Part shown: positions 38,490-47,407 of the stretch, piece by piece
Layout: each line of letters begins with the position of its first letter
How positions within the stretch are numbered: position 1 is the stretch's first letter
Origin: Candidatus Ribeiella danica
GTDB taxonomy: Bacteria > Chloroflexota > Chloroflexia > Chloroflexales > Roseiflexaceae
Assembly (NCBI GenBank): GCA_016717335.1
Contig: JADKFS010000002.1
Coordinates: forward strand, 744,001-808,000
Reading direction: 5' to 3'
Length of the DNA stretch: 64,000 nt
Translations under genes and position numbers: made by a program
Notes under the pieces: model-generated
The model's input: the letters and a program-made list of their open reading frames with translations, nothing else
Database searches by the model: none
What the model was told of the DNA's origin: nothing

Positions 38490-38760
38490 GCACAATGCCA
38501 GCGCAAGGGGCGGGAACGCCAGCGCAAGGGGGAGAAATGCCGGAGCAAGAGGGCGGGAACGCCAGCGCAAGGGGGAGAAATGCCAGAGCAACGGGGACAT
38601 GCGCCGGTGCAACGCGGGGGAACGCCGCAGCAACAGGGGGAAATGCCGGAGCAATAGGGGGGAAATGCCTGAGCAACAGGGGGGGATGCCAGAGCAAGGG
38701 GGAGAAATGCCTGAGCAACGGGGAAAAATGCCAGAGTAACAGGGACATGCGCCGGTACAA
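38490..38760. repeat. Degenerate tandem repeat region
   Basis: About 15 imperfect copies of a ~17-18-bp word of the type AATGCC(A/G)GAGCAA(C/G)GGGGGA. The repeat keeps several frames open on both strands, so the resulting ORFs are not evidence of genes. Confidence 0.8.
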
Positions 38761-38841
38761 CGCACAATGCGCGCCCCGATCGCGCCCCGGCAGGCGCCCT
38801 GATCAGGGCAGGGGCGGCTGTGTCTATCCGCCCGCCCCGGC

Positions 38842-40062
38842 TCATCTCGCCAGATCCTCCATCACCTCGTCGTAGCGCGGCGCCATGCGGCTCCAGTCGT
38901 ACTGCGCCGCGACTCCACGGAAGTCGCGCGCCTTGAGCGCGGGCAGGTCGCCGATGGCGGCGGCCAGCTTGTCGACCAGGTCGTCATGGCCGTCGTACAG
39001 GCAGGCGGCGTGATGCTCGGGCGGCAGCAGCTCGGGGTAGCTCAGGCGGCGCGGCAGGATCGGCGCGCAGCCGCAGTACATCGCCTCGACCACGCCGATG
39101 CCGAAGAACTCCTGGATGGCGGTGCTGACGACGATATCGGCCTGGCGCAGCCGCGCCGCGTAGGCCGCCGTGTCGGGCGCGTAGCCCCACGCCAGCGCGC
39201 GCTCGCCCAGATCGGCCCGCGCCGCCAGAAAGTTCGGCTCGTTCGGGTCGACGTGCTCGCCGGCCACGATCACCCGGAAGTCGACCCCGCGCGCGTCCAG
39301 CTCCCGCAGCGCCGCGAAGAACGCCTCGGGCCCCTTGTCGTACTCCCAGCGGCTGTTCCACAGGATCGCTGGGGCAAGGGGCTTGGGGCTTGGGGCTTGG
39401 GCCGAGGTCTGGCCGACAAATCCCAAGTCCCTAGTCCCTTGCCCCTCACGATCGAGCCGAGATAATTCAATCCCCGGCGGCAGCACCCGCGCCTTCGCGG
39501 CGATCCCCTCGACCAGATCAAGCTCGCGGTGGTCGTGGTAGCGCCCCAGCAGGCCCGGCAGCGCATCGAGGAAGGCGCGCCGGTGGAAGCCCGAGTTGAA
39601 CAGCAGCGCGTCCGCCGCCAGCGCGCCGGTATAGTTGATCCACGGGAACGCCAGGTCGCGCTGGCGCCCGGCCGGCAGCGGGTAGGTCAGCTGGTTCTCG
39701 TGGAAGTACAGCGCCACCGGTACCCCGGCGGTCAGGTCGCGCGTCAGCCCCAGGAACGTCGCCAGGTCCAGCATGTCGGTCGCGAGGATCAGGTCGTACC
39801 CTGACACGGTGACCGGGTGAGGGGGTGACCAGGCGACAGCCTCTATCTGACGCTCGTGTGCTTGTCTGCTCGTCTCCTCGTCCCCAACACGCGCGCGAAG
39901 CATACGCGCCAGCGTCACCGCCGCGCCGCGCATGCGCCAGCGCCAGCCCCCGGCGATCGGCAGGCTCATGAGCGTTATGTCGTGCCGGCTGTGGCGCGCG
40001 TAGCCCTCGGCCACCGCCGCGTGCGAGCCGCCGTGAAACGGGTTGAGAAACAGGATTCGCAT
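38842..40062 (-). CDS. DUF3524/GTDC1-like glycosyltransferase, tRNA-queuosine alpha-mannosyltransferase homologue
   Basis: 406 aa. The N-terminus RILFLNPFHGGSHAAVAEGY, followed by HDITLMSLPIAGGWRWRMRGAA, is the DUF3524 signature. Eukaryotic GTDC1 of this family adds mannose to queuosine in tRNA-Asp. The C-terminal GT4-like half has LWNSRWEYDKGPEAFFAAL and SVVSTAIQEFFGIGVVEAMYCGC-type phrases. The bacterial role is unproven. Two oddities: residues near 208-232 (39369-39440) and near 57-88 (39800-39895) are encoded by the GGGGCTTGGGGCTT and GTGACCAGGCGAC satellites seen elsewhere in intergenic DNA. Both are in frame. No queuosine synthesis gene is in the window. Confidence 0.82.
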   Translation of the reverse strand: MRILFLNPFHGGSHAAVAEGYARHSRHDITLMSLPIAGGWRWRMRGAAVTLARMLRARVGDEETSRQAHERQIEAVAWSPPHPVTVSGYDLILATDMLDLATFLGLTRDLTAGVPVALYFHENQLTYPLPAGRQRDLAFPWINYTGALAADALLFNSGFHRRAFLDALPGLLGRYHDHRELDLVEGIAAKARVLPPGIELSRLDREGQGTRDLGFVGQTSAQAPSPKPLAPAILWNSRWEYDKGPEAFFAALRELDARGVDFRVIVAGEHVDPNEPNFLAARADLGERALAWGYAPDTAAYAARLRQADIVVSTAIQEFFGIGVVEAMYCGCAPILPRRLSYPELLPPEHHAACLYDGHDDLVDKLAAAIGDLPALKARDFRGVAAQYDWSRMAPRYDEVMEDLAR

Positions 40063-40074
40063 AGGGTACAGTGT

Positions 40075-40786
40075 ACTACATCTTTCCGGGGCGCTGCGCC
40101 CCCGGCCCCCGCCAGGAGTCTTTCCGGGGCGCTGCGCCCCCGGCCCCCCGCCCGGGGGAACCCACGCCGGTTCGTGTGGCTGGCGCCAGCTGTTTTCCGG
40201 GGCGCTGCGCCCCCGGCCCCCCGCCTGGTCAGCTTGTCAGCTTGTCGTCTTTTCTCCGGGGCGCTGCGCCCCCGGCCCCCCGCCTGGTCAGCTTGTCAGC
40301 TTGTCGTCTTTTCTCCGGGGCGCTGCGCCCCCGGCCCCCCGCCCGGGGGAACCCACGCCGGTTCCCCCGGCCCCCCTCCGGCAAGTGATGCCGCACCAGC
40401 TGCAAGCATTGTGGCGCATGCCCAGTACCCTTCGGTGGGCGCGAGTTGCAACCCGCCGCGCCTGGATTCCGCCGGGCATGCGCGTCAGGCATCGCAAGAG
40501 AGACGGCGTTGCTTTTGGGGTCCAGGGGCGAAGCCCCGGCCGGGGGGCGGCGGGGGTGGCGGCCCACCCCCGCCCGCGGGGGCACGGGGGGCGCGCAGCC
40601 CCCCGACAGCGGTGTGCGCGCCAAGAGCGCCTGGATTCAGCCAGGCATGCGCGCCAGGCATCGCAAACGAGGCGGCATTCTTTTGGGGTCCAGGGGCGCG
40701 AGCCCCGGCCGGGGGGCGGCGGGGGTGGCGGCCCACCCCCGCCCGCGGGGGCGCGGGGGGCGCGCAGCCCCCCGAAGGGCGCGGGG
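40075..40786 (-). repeat. Interspersed GC-rich modular repeat, block 7 (antisense)
   Basis: Five hairpin units (40085-40370, two with the CTTGTCAGCTTGTCGTC spacer), a full antisense core (about 40375-40520), GC arms, and a shortened core (40610-40690) that keeps only the 5' part (GCCTGGATTCAGCCAGGCATGCGC then the GGGGTCC boundary). It then runs into the IS4-type element. Confidence 0.85.
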
Positions 40787-40795
40787 GGTCGACAC

Positions 40796-41988
40796 CCTCA
40801 AAGGGTATCACCTCATGCGACGATTACAGGTACAATAGCAGCACCACCGGTATCGCTTGCGTGTAACTGCTCAGGCGCTCCTTCCAGGCCACGCCGATCT
40901 GGAACAGACTGTATTTCCAGCGCGCGCGGGGCCGTCGTCGACCAGGCTGCGATAGCCGCGCTTGACGACCCAGCGCCCAACCGCCACCAGCCACAGGTAG
41001 GCGATCACCAGCGGCAGCAGCAGGCGCGCAAAGCGCTCACGGTCGCTCACGCCGCTCTCGTCCAGGTGAGCCCCGCTCTGCCAGTCCCGGAAGACCGTCT
41101 CAATCCACATGCGCCGACTGCCGCGCCGATAGGTCTGCCAGGTCGCCGGCAGATTAGTCATCACCGCATGCACGATCGGCTTGCCATCGTCATCCTTGGC
41201 CCACCAGGCCAGGATATTCACCGGCCCCTGATGCTCCTCGGTCAGATAGACCCCGTTGAGATAGGCGACACTGTCCCGATTGGGCAGCCAGGTGACCAAC
41301 GCCGTGGCGGTACCGTCGGGCGTGAGCGCCACAGGTGCGTCCAGGTACCCCCGAGCATACCATCGTGGCCCTGCTCGCGCAGCCAGGCGAACAACGCCTG
41401 GCTGCAGAATGCACTGTCGCCGTGGATGCTGACCCGCACCCGTTCGGGCAACAGCGCCAGGGCTTGAGCCAGCAGCGCTTGCTGATCGGCCAAGCCGCTC
41501 TGGCCACGATGGTCCAACGCGAGCCAGGCCAGTGGAAGCGAGCGACGGCGAAAGCCGATGCTCACGACCAAGATGTTATGCGTATCGCGCAACAGCACGC
41601 GATCGATCAGCAGTTGCACCCGCTGGCCTTGAGGCCATGCAAGGCGGCTGGCCAGCGGCTGATAGTGCTCGGCCTGGGTCAGGCGCTCGTTATCCAGCAA
41701 GCGCCGGATGCGCTGCTCTTTGGCGGCTGGGTGGTGTCCAAGGGCATCGAGCGGGCGATCTTGCCGATCTGGGCCGAGACGCTCTGGCCAATCGCGACCA
41801 CGACCAGGGCCAGAGTCCGATTGGCTGCCCGCGCCGCGGTCAGATGGGTGGTGAGCGATTGGCGCGTGGTATCACAAGGGTGAGGTGGGCATGGATTCCT
41901 CCTTGGGCTGATCAGGTCTTGGCACGCGTGATCATACCAAAGGATGGCGTCCTGTCCACCTCCATGTGTCAAGTGAAACCCTTTGAGG
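40796..41988 (-). mobile_element. IS4-type insertion sequence, decayed
   Basis: 1193 bp bounded by inverted repeats CCTCAAAGGGTATCA (40796) and, at the right, the complement of TGAAACCCTTTGAGG (41974-41988). It is flanked by a 9-bp direct repeat GGTCGACAC at 40787-40795 and 41989-41997, evidence of transposition into the GC repeat. The transposase within is broken by frameshifts. Confidence 0.82.
40824..41892 (-). pseudogene. Transposase of the IS4-type element, multiply frameshifted
   Basis: The reconstructed protein runs from ATG 41892 (AAGGAGG just upstream) to the stop at 40824, about 355 aa. Four frame changes are needed: near 41880 (just after the start), 41722 (PPKEQRIRRLLDN), 41348 (a G5 run, GYLDAPVALTPDG) and 40940 (a GC repeat, RARWKYSLFQIG). 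Recognisable DDE features are SIHGDSAFCSQALF (Asp), the TNLP strand region, and MWIETVFRDWQSGAHLDES, which matches the YREK-like Glu block of IS4 transposases. The element is inactive unless the shifts are assembly errors. Confidence 0.78.
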
Positions 41989-41997
41989 GGTCGACAC

Positions 41998-42440
41998 CCG
42001 CGGGGGCACGGGGGGCGCGCAGCCCCCCGACAGCGGTGTGCGCGCCAAGAGCGCCTGGATTCAGCCAGGCATGCGCGTCAGGCATCGCAAACGAGGCGGC
42101 ATTCTTTTTGGGGTCCAGGGGCGAAGCCCCGGCCGGGGGGCGGCGGGGGTGGCGGCCCACCCCTGCCCGCGGGGGCACGGGGGGCGCGCAGCCCCCCGAC
42201 AGCGGTGTGCGCGCCAAGAGCGCCTGGATTCCGCCGGGCATGCGCGTCAGGCATCGCAAGAGAGACGGCGTTGCTTTTGGGGTCCAGGGGCGCAGCCCCG
42301 GCCGGGGCGGCGGGGGTGGCGGCCCACCCCCGCCCGCAGGGGGCGCGGGGGGCGCGCAGCCCCCCGAAGGGCGCGAGGGAATCGACACCCGCGGGGGCGC
42401 GGGGGGCGCGCAGCCCCCCGAAGGGCGCGGGGCTGCCGCC
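41998..42440 (-). repeat. Interspersed GC-rich modular repeat, block 8 (antisense, shortened cores)
   Basis: Continuation of block 7 after the IS. Two GC arms and two shortened cores (about 42030-42115 and 42210-42290), both lacking the distal GGCATCATTTGCC half. Three CGCGCAGCCCCCCGA ends follow, separated by GGGCGCGNGG and CGACACCCGCGGGGGC words. Confidence 0.85.
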
Positions 42441-42570
42441 CCGCACAAAGATCCCGCGCTGGACAGCGCCTGTAATGGGGCTGTAATTTGCGCGTCTTGC
42501 CGCCATGCGCGCCACGTAGCACCATGATACGGGACACTATTGCTCCGCCCCTCAGCCCGTGGAGAACGTC

Positions 42571-45500
42571 ATGGTCGCTTTCAATGTCGTCGGACGCCTT
42601 CGCCAGCAGAACGACCTGGCAGCCTACCGCCGCAAGCTATCGAGCGAGATCGGGCAGGATTTCATGCTGCGCCTGCTGCCGGCCCTGGCCGACCTGCCCT
42701 TGAGTATCGTCGGCGCGGATGGCGCGCCGCGCGGCCTGAGCGATGCCATCCGCTCGGCCCAGCGCATCACCCTGGCCGGCCCATCGGGCAGCGGCCGCCG
42801 CCTGGCGCTCCAGCAGTGGGCGCTGCGCTGGGCCGCCGACAAGGAGCCCGGCGCGCCGGCCCCCGTGCTGCTCGCGCTGCCGCTCATCGACGACGGCGTC
42901 TCGCTGCCCCAGCGCCTGCTGACCGAGTGCATGCCCGCGATCGAGAGCTCGCCCGAGCTGCGGCCGGCCCGCGATACCCGGCCGCTCTTTCGGCGCGTCG
43001 CCCCCGCCGCGGCGGCAGACGAGCGAGCGCCCGATTATCTGCTGCTGATCCACGGCTGGGAGGAGCTGGCGCCAGAGCGGCGCGAGCTCTGGCGCGCCGC
43101 GCTGCTCGCGATCGCGGAGAGCTCGCCGACCACGCGCCTGGCGGTCGCGCTGCCGCCGGAGGAGCCGCCGTGGCCCTCATATATGCCCCTGCGCCTCGCG
43201 CCGATCTCGCCCGAGCTGCTCGCCGGCTGGGTCGAGCGGCTCGCGCCGGCCGCGAGCCACGATCTGCTCCAGAAGGCCCTCGCGCCAGCCGGGCCGCTGC
43301 GCGCGCTGGCCGGGCGGCTGTTCGAGATCGCCCTGCTGGCCTGGCTTGCGCCGCGGGCCGGCCTGCCGAAGACGCGGGCCGGCCTGTACGCCGAGGCGCT
43401 GGCGAGCGTGGTTGGCCTGCAGGGCGAGCGGCTGGACGCGGCGCCGGCGGTGCTGGAGCTGCAGCTGCTGGCGGCCTACGACGAGCGGCCGGCCAAGCTC
43501 GCCACCGAGCTGATCGTGCCGGGCGCCGGCGGCGCGCTGCACTTCATCCACCCGCAGGTCCGGCGCTACATGGCCGCGCGCCAGGTCGTCGCCGAGGCGC
43601 AGTACGGCCTGCTGCGCCAGGTCGACGCGGATGAGCGGGCCGAGCTGGCCCTGCTGATCGCGACGATGATCGAGGACCCCGGGCCGCTGTTCGCGGCGCT
43701 GTGGGGCCAGGGCGAGCTGCGCGTCAGCGATCTGCTCACGCTGGGCCGCTGCCTGAGCGAGCGCGCGCCGCGCAGCCCCTCGTGGGCGCTCCGCGTGGTC
43801 GCCGCGCTGGCCCAGCTCGCCCGCGCCGGCGCGCCGGCCCAGCGCGAGGAGGCCCGCCGCCTGCTGGACGCCTGCATGCCGGCGCTGGACACGGCGCTGC
43901 CGTCCGCCGCAGGCGCCGGCGCGCCGGCGCACCAGTTTCTCATCCGGCTGCTCGGTCTCCTGCCGGATGAGCAGGCCGCCCGGCGCATGCTCCAGCTGGT
44001 CGTCGACGAGGCAGCCGCCGAGCCCTTCGTCTGGACGATCGCCGACCAGCTGCTCGCGCGCATGGCCTCCGGCGAGGTCGCGCTCGATCCGCCATCCGGC
44101 GCAGCCGCGCTGGCCCGCTGGATCTACCTGCAGGCGATGCGGCCGGGGGCGCAGCGCCAATCGCTCGACCCGGCGCTCGCCGTGCCCGCGCTGCAGGCGC
44201 TGGGCGCCTCCGGCGCCGGCGAGACGCGCATGCTCCAAACGGCAGCGGCGCTGCTTGAGGATCTCAGCCAGCCGCCGCAGACCCGGCTGGCGGCGCTAGA
44301 TCTGCTCGCCCCGATCGACCAGCCCGCCGCGCTGACCATCCTTGAGCGCGCCAGCGACGACCCGAACACGGATATCCGGCGCGCCGCGCTGATCGGGCTG
44401 AACCAGCACGACCTCGAGCGCGCCGCCGTAGCGCTCGGCCGCGCCTCGCTCGACGAGACGGCGCCCTGGGATCTGCGCCTGATCGCGATCCAGCAGCTGG
44501 GCGACCACATCCCGCGCGGCGCGGGGCAGCTGCTCGAGCGCTGCGCGCTCGACCCGGCGCTGCCGCTCTACGCGCGGCTGCAGGCGGTCGTGGCGCTCGG
44601 CTGCCACTCGGGCGGCCGGCAGCACCTGCTGCAGCTGTTCGACAGCGGCGAGGCGCACGTCGAGGTTCGGGCCGCGGCGGCGCGCACGCTCGGCGCCGCC
44701 GGCCACGCCGACACAGCCGGCGATCTGCTGCGGCTGCTCGAAAGCCTGCGCACCGACCCGGCGATCGTCGAGGGGTGCTGCGATGGCCTGGGCGCGCTGC
44801 GCGACCGCGAGGCCTGCGGCGCGCTGCTCCGCCTGATCGACCGGCCTGGCCAGGACGTCGCGCTGACGCTGGCCGGGCTGCGCGCGCTGGCTCAGATCGC
44901 CGACCCTGCGTCGGCCGAGCCGATCAGCCGCCTGCTCGGCCCCGGCGCGCTGCAGCGGCTCCAGCACAATCTGCAGCCGCGCCTGCTTCAGCAGCGCGTC
45001 GACGCCTGCGTCGACGACCCCGCGCTGCCGCGGCCGATCGCGCGCCGGCTCGCGCTGGTGCTGGCCGCGAGCCCCACGCCCGAGTCGCGCCCGACCACGC
45101 TGGCCGAGTTTCTGGCCGGCGAGGCCGACCATGTGCAGATCGGGGCGGCCCATGCGCTCGCCGCGATCGGCGGCAACGCCGCGCGCGCCGCGCTGCTCGC
45201 CGCGCTGCTCGACGACGTGGCCGGCGACGCGACAGCCGAGGTCATCGCCGCGCTCGCCGACGTCGAGGGGCCGCAGAGCGTCGAGGCGCTCGGCTACCTG
45301 CTCGACGCCCAGGGCCACAACCCGCTGACCGGCTGGCTGGTCGTGCGCCGGCTCACCGAGCACCCGGCCGGCGAAGCCCTGATGCTGCGCGCCCTGCTGC
45401 GCGACGACATCAACGTCTTCACGCGCGGCGCGCTGGCCGAGGGGCTGGGCCAGCGCAAGGCGCTGGCCGCGCTGCCGGCCCTGCGCCAGATCGCCGACGA

Positions 45501-46446
45501 CCACGACGCCGATCCGCACCTGCGCTCGCAGGCGCTGCTGGCGATCGGGCTGCTGGCCGACCATTCCACCGAGACGACCCTGCTCCGGCTGATCGCCGAT
45601 CCGCGCGAGGAGCCGTCGCTGCGCGGCCTGGCGGCCGCGCAGCTGCCCGCCGACCTGGCGGCCGACGGGCGCCACCAGCTGCGCGACGTGCTGCGCTCGG
45701 AGCGGCCGCCGGCCGATCTGGTGATCGGCGCGCTCAAGGCGCTCGGCCGTGCGCACGACCGCGAGGCCGTGCTGCTGATGCTGCGATACGCCCAGGACGA
45801 GGCGCCCGCGGTGGCGCAGGCCGCCATCGCCGCGCTGACCGAGCTGGGCGACGGCAGTATCGCCCCAATGCTGGTGCGCATCACCCAGCAGCCCAGCGCC
45901 GACCACGCGCTGCGCCTGCAGGCCGTCGGCGCGCTGCTGCGGATCGGCGGCGCCAGCTACCGCCCGCTGCTGCGGACCTACCTGAACCAGGGCGCGCTGC
46001 CGTACCGGCTGCTGGCGCTGGAGCAGCTGATCGACGCGGGCACGCCGGCCGACGAGCTGCTTGAGCTGCTCGTCAGCCCAGGCTGGCCGCAGGCGCTGCG
46101 GCTGCGCCTGCTCGACCACTTCGCCGGCGCAGCCGCAGCGGCGCCGACCCTCGCCCGCATCCTCACAGCCGAGGACGACGATCTGCAGCTGCGCGCTCTG
46201 GCCGCCGAGGCGCTCGGCCGCCTGCGCTGGGAGCAGGCCGGCCCGACGCTGATCGGACTGGCCCTGCGCGCGCAGACCCCGGCCGCGCTCCGGCAGCGCT
46301 GCATCGCGGCGCTTCACGCGATCGGTGGAACCGACGCCTGGGGCGCGATCAGCCGCCTGGCCGAAGATGTAGCCCAGCCCGCCGAGGTCCGCGACAGCGC
46401 GCTGCGCGCCCTGCGCCACGCCGACGCCGACGAGTCGCTCCGTTGA
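42571..46446 (+). CDS. HEAT-repeat protein with degenerate NACHT/STAND-like NTPase domain
   Basis: 1291 aa from ATG 42571 (GGAG at 42561). Residues ~30-330 look like an NTPase of the NACHT type. A P-loop position reads GPSGSGRR (70-77), where the essential Lys and Ser/Thr are both Arg. A Walker B position reads YLLLIHGWEELAPERR, with the Asp replaced by His. Residues ~330-450 resemble the winged-helix/helical part of STAND proteins (LHFIHPQVRRYMAARQVV). From ~500 to the end are about 20 HEAT-like repeats (LLRLLESLRTDPAIVEGCCDGLGAL and similar). It probably acts as a scaffold. The downstream response regulator starts 98 bp after its stop. Confidence 0.78.
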   Translation: MVAFNVVGRLRQQNDLAAYRRKLSSEIGQDFMLRLLPALADLPLSIVGADGAPRGLSDAIRSAQRITLAGPSGSGRRLALQQWALRWAADKEPGAPAPVLLALPLIDDGVSLPQRLLTECMPAIESSPELRPARDTRPLFRRVAPAAAADERAPDYLLLIHGWEELAPERRELWRAALLAIAESSPTTRLAVALPPEEPPWPSYMPLRLAPISPELLAGWVERLAPAASHDLLQKALAPAGPLRALAGRLFEIALLAWLAPRAGLPKTRAGLYAEALASVVGLQGERLDAAPAVLELQLLAAYDERPAKLATELIVPGAGGALHFIHPQVRRYMAARQVVAEAQYGLLRQVDADERAELALLIATMIEDPGPLFAALWGQGELRVSDLLTLGRCLSERAPRSPSWALRVVAALAQLARAGAPAQREEARRLLDACMPALDTALPSAAGAGAPAHQFLIRLLGLLPDEQAARRMLQLVVDEAAAEPFVWTIADQLLARMASGEVALDPPSGAAALARWIYLQAMRPGAQRQSLDPALAVPALQALGASGAGETRMLQTAAALLEDLSQPPQTRLAALDLLAPIDQPAALTILERASDDPNTDIRRAALIGLNQHDLERAAVALGRASLDETAPWDLRLIAIQQLGDHIPRGAGQLLERCALDPALPLYARLQAVVALGCHSGGRQHLLQLFDSGEAHVEVRAAAARTLGAAGHADTAGDLLRLLESLRTDPAIVEGCCDGLGALRDREACGALLRLIDRPGQDVALTLAGLRALAQIADPASAEPISRLLGPGALQRLQHNLQPRLLQQRVDACVDDPALPRPIARRLALVLAASPTPESRPTTLAEFLAGEADHVQIGAAHALAAIGGNAARAALLAALLDDVAGDATAEVIAALADVEGPQSVEALGYLLDAQGHNPLTGWLVVRRLTEHPAGEALMLRALLRDDINVFTRGALAEGLGQRKALAALPALRQIADDHDADPHLRSQALLAIGLLADHSTETTLLRLIADPREEPSLRGLAAAQLPADLAADGRHQLRDVLRSERPPADLVIGALKALGRAHDREAVLLMLRYAQDEAPAVAQAAIAALTELGDGSIAPMLVRITQQPSADHALRLQAVGALLRIGGASYRPLLRTYLNQGALPYRLLALEQLIDAGTPADELLELLVSPGWPQALRLRLLDHFAGAAAAAPTLARILTAEDDDLQLRALAAEALGRLRWEQAGPTLIGLALRAQTPAALRQRCIAALHAIGGTDAWGAISRLAEDVAQPAEVRDSALRALRHADADESLR

Positions 46447-46544
46447 AACAGGAAGCGCGCTCGGCCAGCTCCACGCGCAGCCCGCACGGAGCACCCCACC
46501 GATTCGAGCCGAGTTTCGGGCGACCGAGACGAGAGGTGAGCGCA

Positions 46545-47399
46545 ATGACAACAATCATGATCGTCGACGATGAGCCGGCGATTGGCAAGCTGCTGCTCTA
46601 TCAGCTGGCCGGCTTCGGCTACCAGGTGAGCTACGTCCAGGACGGCATCGAGGCGCTGCAGCGCCTGCCGGCCACCCGCCCCGACCTGGTGCTCCTCGAC
46701 GTGATGATGCCGCTGATCAGCGGATGGGAGGTCTGCCGCCAGATCCGCGCGTGGTCGGCCGTGCCGATCATCATGCTGACCGCCAAGGGGGCCGACTCGG
46801 ACATTGTCGCCGGCCTGAGCGCCGGCGCCGACGATTATCTCACGAAGCCGTTCAGCATGGCCCAGCTGCACGCGCGGATCGAGGCCGTGCTGCGCCGCGC
46901 GCAGCCCGCCGGGCGCGCCCCAGCGCTGGCGCGGCCGGTGTCGCGCGTCGACCCGCACCTCGACGTCGAGGCGCCGGCGGCCGCGCCGGTCGACGTGGCG
47001 GCCGCGCCGGAGACGGATCAGGGCGCGCCGCCGCCGGCGCCTGCCCGCGCGCCGAAGCCGGCGAAGGCGCCGCCGATCGGCCAGCTGATCCGCGACGCGC
47101 GGCAGCTCAAGGGCCTGACGCTGCACGAAGTCGAGCAGGAGAGCAAGATCCGCTGGGAGTTTCTGCAGGCGGTCGAGCAGGAGAACTGGGCCTACCTGCC
47201 GCCCAAGCAGCGGCAGAGCATCGTGGCGGCCTACGCGGCCTACCTGGGGATCGAGCCCGCGGCGCTGGCCGGCCGCCGCAGATCCCAGCGTGTCCGATCC
47301 GGCTCGCCCTATCTTGTGGCCGCGCTCGTGCTGCTGATCGCGCTGGCGGTCGCGGCGATCTACCTGATCGGGGCAGGGCTCGTCGCGCTGCCGTGGTGA
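46545..47399 (+). CDS. REC-HTH-TM protein (response regulator fused to a RodZ-like membrane anchor)
   Basis: 284 aa. The ATG at 46545 is chosen because of GAGGTGAG upstream and because the product then starts MTTIMIVDDEPAIG, the receiver start. The phospho-acceptor is in DLVLLDVMMP (Asp51 region), Thr in IIMLTAKG and Lys in YLTKPF. A Pro/Ala linker (~125-165) leads to a RodZ-type HTH_25 domain (IGQLIRDARQLKGLTLHEVEQESKIRWEFL, ~165-235). One C-terminal TM (~255-278) ends the chain. Receiver output through a membrane-anchored HTH is unusual; RodZ itself links MreB to the envelope. Confidence 0.85.
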   Translation: MTTIMIVDDEPAIGKLLLYQLAGFGYQVSYVQDGIEALQRLPATRPDLVLLDVMMPLISGWEVCRQIRAWSAVPIIMLTAKGADSDIVAGLSAGADDYLTKPFSMAQLHARIEAVLRRAQPAGRAPALARPVSRVDPHLDVEAPAAAPVDVAAAPETDQGAPPPAPARAPKPAKAPPIGQLIRDARQLKGLTLHEVEQESKIRWEFLQAVEQENWAYLPPKQRQSIVAAYAAYLGIEPAALAGRRRSQRVRSGSPYLVAALVLLIALAVAAIYLIGAGLVALPW

Positions 47400-47407
47400 G
47401 GCGCCAG

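Noticed and set aside
38434..38875. ORFs of 100-160 aa over the degenerate repeat
   Set aside because: A 17-18-bp repeat opens several frames on both strands; no RBS and no conserved residues.
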